Assembly (NCBI GenBank): GCA_937930695.1
Contig: CALHCB010000183.1
Span: 1-39,671 of the forward strand
Length of the DNA: 39,671 nt
Source of the DNA: an uncultured Acidimicrobiales bacterium
GTDB lineage: Bacteria > Actinomycetota > Acidimicrobiia > Acidimicrobiales > SZUA-35
Direction: 5' to 3'
Positions 34,162 through 39,671 of this stretch are shown one piece after another (the stretch's first letter is position 1; the number at the start of each line of letters is the position of its first letter). A program made the translations under genes and the position numbers. The notes below the pieces were generated by a model, which had not been told where the DNA came from, searched no databases, and saw nothing but the letters and a program-made list of their open reading frames with translations.

Positions 34162-35817
34162 ATGACCACATCACCCCCTGAACAAACCCCGGAATCACCG
34201 AGTGAAAACGGCCCGATCCGTACGAGCCGACGAAAGCTCCTCGGCTCACTCGGCGCTGGGGCACTCGGCGTCGGTGCCGTGGTGACGGGTGCTCCCGCAA
34301 TCGCTGACGCCGCTGGACGTCGAGGTCGAGACAACCGAGATGGCCGTCGGGGAACCCGAAACGGCGCTGCCCAGGGAGCGGTCGATGATGGCCCACAGCG
34401 CTTCACTCGACTTTTCGACGATCACCCTCCGTTTCAAGAGGCCGACGACGAGCTTCGGATCATGTTGGCTGCGCTCGGTGCGCCGGGCGGCCTGCTCGAT
34501 GCGAAGGATCCACTCGAGGTGGGGCCAATTCGCCTCATCACTGAGCCGGAGCTCAGCCCGAACAATCGCGACAACCCCACCCATACCGCCGGTGTGACGT
34601 TCGTTGGCCAGTTTCTGGACCACGACATCACCAACGATGCTGGATCCCAGCTCGGGCGACCCACCTCACTCCGCAGGAGCACAAACCTGCGCACTGCTCG
34701 ATTCGATCTCGACAGCGTGTATGGCGGTGGGCCCGAAGAGTCACCAGAGCTCTACTCCGAGTCCGATCCATTCATGTTCCGTATCGAATCCGGAGGTCTG
34801 TTCGAAGACCTTCCCCGTGGCGATGACGGCGTCGCCATCATCGGCGATCCTCGCAACGACGAGAACATGATCATTTCGGGCATTCACGTCTCGTTCCTGA
34901 AGTTTCACAACGCCGTTCTCGAACGAGAGCGTGCCGGTGGGCTGAGTGGCAACCAGGCGTTCGCCGCAGCACAGCGAGTCGTGCGTTGGCACTATCAGTG
35001 GTTGATCGTGCACGAGATCTTGCCGCAGTTCGTCGGGCAAACCATGGTCGACGACGTTCTGTCCAACGGACCGCGCTTCTATACAGACAACCAGGCTCGT
35101 ATCCCCGTGGAGTTCCAGACCTCTGCGTATCGATTCGGACACTCGATGATCCGCCCCTCGTATCGAGCAAACCTGGCCGGTGACAACGGCGACCCGTTCT
35201 TCGCGCTGGTATTCGATCCCACCCAGTCCGGGTCCCAGGATCCAGAAGATCTCGCTGGTGGGCGACGGGCACCTCGACGCTTCATCGGTTGGCAGACGTT
35301 CTTCGACTTCGACGATGGCGAGGTCAAGCCGAACAAGCGCATCGACACAAGTCTCTCGAGCCCGCTGTTTCAGCTACCCATGGGCACGATCTCTACGGTT
35401 CGGGGCGAGGAAATCGGCCCAACATCACTCGCCACCCGCAACCTCTTGCGCCACATCACATGGGGAATCCCGTCGGGGCAGCAAGTGGCCCAAACAATGG
35501 GAGTCGATCGACTGTCAGCCGCAGATCTCTCAGACGTCGGGACCGTGGCACCGCCGCTGCAAGCAGCAACACCACTCTGGCTCTACATCTTGCGAGAAGC
35601 TGATGTGATGAACGACGGACTTCATCTCGGACCTGTCGGTGGACGAATCGTGGCAGAGGTCTTCCTTGGCATCCTTCGGCTCGACCCGGCCTCATACTTG
35701 AATGCCGGCGGAGACGGCTGGAGCCCCACATTGCCCTCTCGTGGAGATTCTGGCGAGTTCGGCATGGTCGATCTGCTGACGATCGCTGGGGTCGATCCAC
35801 AGTCCCGCGGACAATGA
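34162..35817 (+). CDS. Tat-exported animal-type heme peroxidase
   Basis: A 551-residue member of the animal heme peroxidase (peroxidase-cyclooxygenase) superfamily. A twin-arginine signal (SRRKLLGSLG, Arg23-Arg24, then a hydrophobic stretch ending APAIADA) sends the folded protein out of the cytoplasm. Catalytic landmarks by comparison with myeloperoxidase are the distal His154 and Ca-binding Asp155 in QFLDHDI, a likely distal Arg231 in GDPRNDEN, the LKFHN helix near 246-250 and the proximal heme His327 in YRFGH. Such enzymes use hydrogen peroxide to oxidise halides or organic substrates. The gene stands alone, with Pho-box-like repeats upstream, and ends 26 bases from the convergent HD-GYP gene. 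Confidence 0.92.
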   Translation: MTTSPPEQTPESPSENGPIRTSRRKLLGSLGAGALGVGAVVTGAPAIADAAGRRGRDNRDGRRGTRNGAAQGAVDDGPQRFTRLFDDHPPFQEADDELRIMLAALGAPGGLLDAKDPLEVGPIRLITEPELSPNNRDNPTHTAGVTFVGQFLDHDITNDAGSQLGRPTSLRRSTNLRTARFDLDSVYGGGPEESPELYSESDPFMFRIESGGLFEDLPRGDDGVAIIGDPRNDENMIISGIHVSFLKFHNAVLERERAGGLSGNQAFAAAQRVVRWHYQWLIVHEILPQFVGQTMVDDVLSNGPRFYTDNQARIPVEFQTSAYRFGHSMIRPSYRANLAGDNGDPFFALVFDPTQSGSQDPEDLAGGRRAPRRFIGWQTFFDFDDGEVKPNKRIDTSLSSPLFQLPMGTISTVRGEEIGPTSLATRNLLRHITWGIPSGQQVAQTMGVDRLSAADLSDVGTVAPPLQAATPLWLYILREADVMNDGLHLGPVGGRIVAEVFLGILRLDPASYLNAGGDGWSPTLPSRGDSGEFGMVDLLTIAGVDPQSRGQ

Positions 35818-35843
35818 GCCCGCCCGAAGGACAAGATGAAGTG

Positions 35844-38800
35844 TCAGTTGAAGTTCGATCGACCGGGGCTCGAGTTGCGGCCCGGCCCTGGATCGGAGCT
35901 CACGGTGGGCAGTGCTCCAACGCACTCCGCTGCCGCAGCGTCAGAACCGGTCGGTTCCCAACATGCGCTGGTCTGCGACATCTGAGCTGTCAGCCCCGTC
36001 AGAGCGATCGAGTCTCCAAAATTGACCAGCGGTCCCGCTCCGAGTTCAACCTCCCAGGCTGGGTCCCAAAGGGACCACGCGACGATCGGCGGACGGTCGC
36101 CAATCTCGTTGTCTGCGTTCTGTAGCAGGACGTCTCCCCAAGACATATAGGCCACAACTCGACCGTTCTGGTCGAAAAGCCACAGATCATCTGATTGCCG
36201 CAACGGCTGGTTCGTCCCATTGCCATAGATCTCGACTGCGGCATGCATCGGATCAACCTGAGAACCAGGCCAGAACACAACTCGCTGGCCAGGATCGAGG
36301 CCACTCGGGTTGTTCGGAATCGGCACAATGTTGACGCTCGCAGCATCGGGGGGATCGACACCCCATGCGTAATCGGCAATGACCCATCCCGACACATCGA
36401 TCGGCTGATCATGGATGTTCAAGATCTCAACGAACTCGTTGGTTGTCGTCCACTCCACCTCGCTGAAGATCACCTGGTCATGCCACTCAGAGAGACCAAA
36501 CCGAGTGTCGGTCGTAATGACGACCGTTGTATCAGAAAACGCTCCTCCGGAATCGGTCAGGCGTAGCTCAAGTGCGGTCGACTGTCCGGCGACGTCGTGA
36601 TCAACGTCGTCAGAGTCGGCAATTGTGACAACGACCATAGAACTAGCAGCGTCGACGCTTGCGGCAAACGCGGGGATCTGATCACCGTCAAGATCCGGGT
36701 TCGTGGCGGGGTCGATCGAAACGGAGAAGGGGTCACCATCCGGATTCACGACCGAGATCGTCCCGACTTCGGTACCGCTCGGGGCTGTCTCGCTCACGTT
36801 CCACGCTTGATTTGCGGCTTGAGGAGGATCGTTTGCCCCTACGACGAGCATCACATGGTCGGTCGTCCTGGTGGTGGCGCCGTCTGATGCCGTCACCGAC
36901 AAGCTGTACCAAGGGTTCGTGTCGTGATCGAGCGACGCCGGCTGCACCAAGATGATCTCACCCGAAGGTTCGATGGCAAAGGGAGTTCCCGGCGACATCG
37001 TGTAGATGAGCGGGCTTGGTCCATCGACATCAACTGCTTCGATGACATCTCCCGTGGGCCCTGCCAGCGCATCCTCGTCAATCGAGAACGTGGCGATGTC
37101 CATCGTTGGAGGGTCGTTGACGGGTGTAATGACAACAGCGATCTGACCAGCACCACGGATGCCGCTGCCATCCACTGCGCTATAGCTGATCGAGTCCATC
37201 GTCGTTTCAGACCCATCATGACGATACGAGAGACGGCTCGGGCCGAGTACCGAAACAGTTCCGTGTGCTCCGTCATTGATAACCGCTTCGACACTCAGCG
37301 TTTCGCTCTCGAGACCAAGATGGGCGTCGCCGACATCGATCGTGGCGGTTCCGCCCTCAGCAACGGTCATCGTCACGAGCCCGTCGGTTGCTGGCTCGTC
37401 CCTCCCCACGACGCGGACCTCATGCTCGACCGTTGTTGTGGCTTCTCCATCCCCAACGACGACGGGGACGACGAACCTCTCGACCCTCGACATATCGAGC
37501 TCCTCCGATGTCCGCAACGACAGCTCTCCCGTTGCGCGCTCAATTTCAAACGGATGGTCACTACTCAACACGGCAAACTGCAGCTCGAGCGGCCCGTCAG
37601 AATCTTCGGCGACCACATACAGACCGAGCGGACCGGGGCTGACGTCTTGCGCGATGGCAAAGGACTGACTCGCCATCACCGGCGGCATATTCGAGACTGG
37701 GTCTTCTCCGGGCTCCCTCGAAGACCTCGCTGTCACGCTTACTTCCCCTATCTCTGGTTCTGATCTCTCCATCTCGGGTGATGTCGCATCGGGCGGCGTA
37801 GTTGGTACTACCTCTGCACTGTCCGATTCTCGCGAACCAGGATCCGTCGCTGGTTCGCTGAACGCTACGAGCTCTGGTGCCGCACTTTCGTCACCAAGCT
37901 GATCTGCCCCGATCGCACCGACCACCGTGGCGATTGCGACAAAACCTGTCGCAACAGGCTGAGCCACCGTCCCGATCGGGATCTGGTTCATAGCTGGCAA
38001 GCTGGCAAACCATGCCACCGGACCTCCAACGCGACGTAGATCACCGAGTCCCAGCGATAAGAAGGCCCGAGCCACGGCCGGATCGAATTGACTGCCCGCA
38101 TTGGCTGCGATCTCCCGACGAGCCACCTCGGCAGACAACGGTCTCTTGTAGGAGCGAGCGCTCGTCATCACGTCATAGGCATCCGCCACCGCAACAATCC
38201 GGCCGGCCAGCGGGATCTCGCTTCGTTTCAGACCGAGCGGATAGCCGCTTCCATCCCACTTTTCATGATGACCATCCGCAGCATGTCGCCATTCACCTAG
38301 CCAATCTGCGACGGGGGCAAGATAGCGGGCGGCCTTCGCTGGGTGCTGCTTCAGAATCTGCCACTCCGCTGCATCCGGCGACCCCTTCTTGTTCAAGATG
38401 CCCGCTGGTACATCAAGCTTTCCCATGTCGTGCAGCAGCGCAGACCAACGCAGCTTGTTGAGTGCTGTTCCACTGATTCCCATCTCTACGGCAATGAGTT
38501 CGGTGTAGCCGCGGACACGTTCGGCGTGTCCTCGCGTCAATCGGTCATGGCGCGACAACATCCCAATGAGCTCCAGCAATTGCACGGACACTGAGTCGGT
38601 GTCGTTCAACGGCGACGATCCGCTTTTCAATTCGTCGATCCGCCGCTTCTCTGCTGCGATCGACCCTGACCGCAACGCGACGCCAAATCGGCTCGGAGTC
38701 TGATCTGGGAACACGAGTGAAAGCCGAAGCAGCATCGGCAACGGTCCGAGCCGTCGCAGGAGCAGATCCAAGGTGCGAACGACGGCGGTCGCCGCAAGCA

Positions 38801-38999
38801 GGAGACCGAGCCACCAGAACCAACGGTTCACCCCCAACCGATCAGGAGGAACTGTACGTGACGCCCACAAGCCGAAACTCAAGGACGCCGCGATCGGCAC
38901 TACGAAGATCCCCAAGCGAACAACGCTCGCCAACGCTGGGTTCGCTACCCAACCTCGGGCAAGGTCGGTTGAGCCCGTCTTGGTAGGTCCATCTTCCAC
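35844..38999 (-). CDS. Membrane HD-GYP phosphodiesterase fused to cadherin-like repeats and a lamin-tail domain
   Basis: A protein of about 1050 residues. Numbered from GTG 38999: two transmembrane helices (about 28-46 and 60-80), then an HD-GYP domain with HD at 190-191 and the full HHE-x2-DGSGYP at 244-254, expected to hydrolyse cyclic di-GMP in the cytoplasm. A third helix near 340-366 is followed by a roughly 700-residue acidic, probably extracellular part with cadherin-like repeats (VNDPPT, ANDPPQ linkers) and a lamin-tail domain (IFSEVEWTTTNEFVEILN). The start is uncertain: the frame is open to 39215, but that stretch contains the rRNA terminator, so a start there is unlikely; GTG 39140 is also possible. 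It would link an outside signal to c-di-GMP turnover (inference). Confidence 0.85.
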   Translation of the reverse strand: MEDGPTKTGSTDLARGWVANPALASVVRLGIFVVPIAASLSFGLWASRTVPPDRLGVNRWFWWLGLLLAATAVVRTLDLLLRRLGPLPMLLRLSLVFPDQTPSRFGVALRSGSIAAEKRRIDELKSGSSPLNDTDSVSVQLLELIGMLSRHDRLTRGHAERVRGYTELIAVEMGISGTALNKLRWSALLHDMGKLDVPAGILNKKGSPDAAEWQILKQHPAKAARYLAPVADWLGEWRHAADGHHEKWDGSGYPLGLKRSEIPLAGRIVAVADAYDVMTSARSYKRPLSAEVARREIAANAGSQFDPAVARAFLSLGLGDLRRVGGPVAWFASLPAMNQIPIGTVAQPVATGFVAIATVVGAIGADQLGDESAAPELVAFSEPATDPGSRESDSAEVVPTTPPDATSPEMERSEPEIGEVSVTARSSREPGEDPVSNMPPVMASQSFAIAQDVSPGPLGLYVVAEDSDGPLELQFAVLSSDHPFEIERATGELSLRTSEELDMSRVERFVVPVVVGDGEATTTVEHEVRVVGRDEPATDGLVTMTVAEGGTATIDVGDAHLGLESETLSVEAVINDGAHGTVSVLGPSRLSYRHDGSETTMDSISYSAVDGSGIRGAGQIAVVITPVNDPPTMDIATFSIDEDALAGPTGDVIEAVDVDGPSPLIYTMSPGTPFAIEPSGEIILVQPASLDHDTNPWYSLSVTASDGATTRTTDHVMLVVGANDPPQAANQAWNVSETAPSGTEVGTISVVNPDGDPFSVSIDPATNPDLDGDQIPAFAASVDAASSMVVVTIADSDDVDHDVAGQSTALELRLTDSGGAFSDTTVVITTDTRFGLSEWHDQVIFSEVEWTTTNEFVEILNIHDQPIDVSGWVIADYAWGVDPPDAASVNIVPIPNNPSGLDPGQRVVFWPGSQVDPMHAAVEIYGNGTNQPLRQSDDLWLFDQNGRVVAYMSWGDVLLQNADNEIGDRPPIVAWSLWDPAWEVELGAGPLVNFGDSIALTGLTAQMSQTSACWEPTGSDAAAAECVGALPTVSSDPGPGRNSSPGRSNFN

Positions 39000-39131
39000 A
39001 TCGCTAACATCGTCAACCGAGAGTCCAGACTTGATTGTCCAACCATGGGCAATCAGGCCCCGATTTTCCTCGTACGTGCGGACGACCTCGGACGAATGTT
39101 GTCCCCAACGGGATGGCAGATGGTTCGAGGC

Positions 39132-39159
39132 GCTAAACACCTCGAGGGGCCAAACACCT
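39132..39159. repeat. Paired 11-bp direct repeat upstream of the HD-GYP gene
   Basis: GCTAAACACCT (39132-39142) and GCCAAACACCT (39149-39159), 17 bases apart, between the rRNA terminator and the probable HD-GYP start. It could be a regulator site; it is also within the open frame. Confidence 0.35.
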
Positions 39160-39180
39160 GGAGCGACAGAAAACGGTCCG

Positions 39181-39227
39181 AAAACGACGAAAGCCCCATC
39201 CATTGCCAAAGGCAATATCAGGGGCTT
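39181..39227 (-). terminator. Rho-independent terminator of the rRNA operon
   Basis: On the minus strand: a 7-bp outer stem (AAGCCCC 39221-39227 in reverse complement, with 39191-39197), an internal loop, a 6-bp inner stem (ATTGCC/GGCAAT), a TTT loop, and then TTCGTCGTTTT downstream. It lies about 35 bases after the 5S gene. Confidence 0.85.
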
Positions 39228-39260
39228 CGGAGTCAGCTACTTGCATAGCGACTAAGGAAT

Positions 39261-39378
<118 letters not shown>

Positions 39379-39499
39379 ATTTATGGTTCCAGCTGGCTAT
39401 CCACTTGTGGAATAGCCGGTGATCACAAAGATCATATGTGGATCCAAAGAACTACTGTTCTTAAGAACTGTACAGCGAGTACGAGCTAGCAATAACACA
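39379..39499 (-). other. 23S-5S internal spacer with processing-type hairpins
   Basis: No gene. It contains an imperfect hairpin at 39393-39419 (stem GGCTAT/ATAGCC plus CCAC/GTGG) and a small AACCAT/ATGGTT hairpin next to the 5S end, which look like RNase processing elements. Confidence 0.5.
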
Positions 39500-39671
39500 A
39501 GCCCTCGGCCGATTAGTACCGGTCAGCTAAACACATTGCTGTGCTTACACGTCCGGCCTATCAACGTGGTGACATACCACGGGCCTTACCCGGTTAACCC
39601 GGTGGGTAATCTCATCTTGGAACGGGTTTCCCACTTAGATGCTTTCAGCGGTTATCCCTTCCGCAGGTCGC
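39500..39671 (-). rRNA. rrl: 23S ribosomal RNA, 3' end (partial)
   Basis: The last 170 or so bases of 23S rRNA on the minus strand. The stretch has CACCACGTTGATAGGCCGG, GTGTAAGCACAGCAATGTG and the conserved CCGGTACTAATCGGCCGAGG near the 3' terminus. The rest of the gene, and presumably the 16S gene, lies beyond the right edge. Confidence 0.95.

Overview
The window reads as chromosome of a high-GC, Gram-positive-type actinobacterium, most likely a marine or aquatic member of the Acidimicrobiia or a close lineage. The evidence is the gene content and gene order, the many GTG starts, and a recurrent TAnnnT hexamer 6-9 bases before the start codon (leaderless promoters). This is inference from sequence alone; no database search was run. 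The right edge holds the 3' end of an rRNA operon on the minus strand (23S tail, spacer, 5S, terminator).

The backbone is a minus-strand housekeeping series: TPR protein, HAD phosphatase, Ala/Lys-rich protein, tlyA, nadK, recN, pyrG, NUDIX hydrolase, scpA, scpB, rluB, aroH-type chorismate mutase, tyrA, cmk, plsC, DUF512 radical SAM protein and der. As I recall it, this is the order of the Mycobacterium tuberculosis Rv1691-Rv1713 segment. It is interrupted by lineage-specific blocks, many on the plus strand. xerD and parA, which I would expect next to scpA, are absent; trpS and an HD-domain gene sit there instead.

Inserted blocks from left to right: (1) 2096-8048, an FAD oxidoreductase / DUF1365 / cyclopropane-synthase-like methyltransferase operon for modified fatty acids, then ispH and a PAS protein with a degenerate GGDEF domain; (2) 17541-20592, an AcuI/YhdH-type reductase, a strong terminator, a beta-lactamase-fold serine hydrolase and an ACP-phosphodiesterase-like gene; (3) 24506-27604, an M24 protein very close to the DMSP lyase DddP, translationally coupled to an Fe(II)/2-oxoglutarate dioxygenase-like gene and divergent from a LysR regulator with a clear T-N11-A palindrome; (4) 28533-29811, a sulfotransferase and an SSB-like protein; (5) 30687-39003, an HrpB helicase, a rhomboid protease, a Tat-exported animal-type heme peroxidase preceded by Pho-box-like repeats, and a very large membrane protein joining a cytoplasmic HD-GYP c-di-GMP phosphodiesterase to cadherin-like repeats and a lamin-tail domain.

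The best candidates for something undescribed are the DddP-like/dioxygenase/LysR cassette (all six metal ligands at DddP spacing, but Asn where DddP has its proposed catalytic Asp) and the HD-GYP/cadherin/lamin-tail fusion. No tRNA, CRISPR array, insertion sequence or prophage was seen, and no gene-free stretch exceeds 300 bases.
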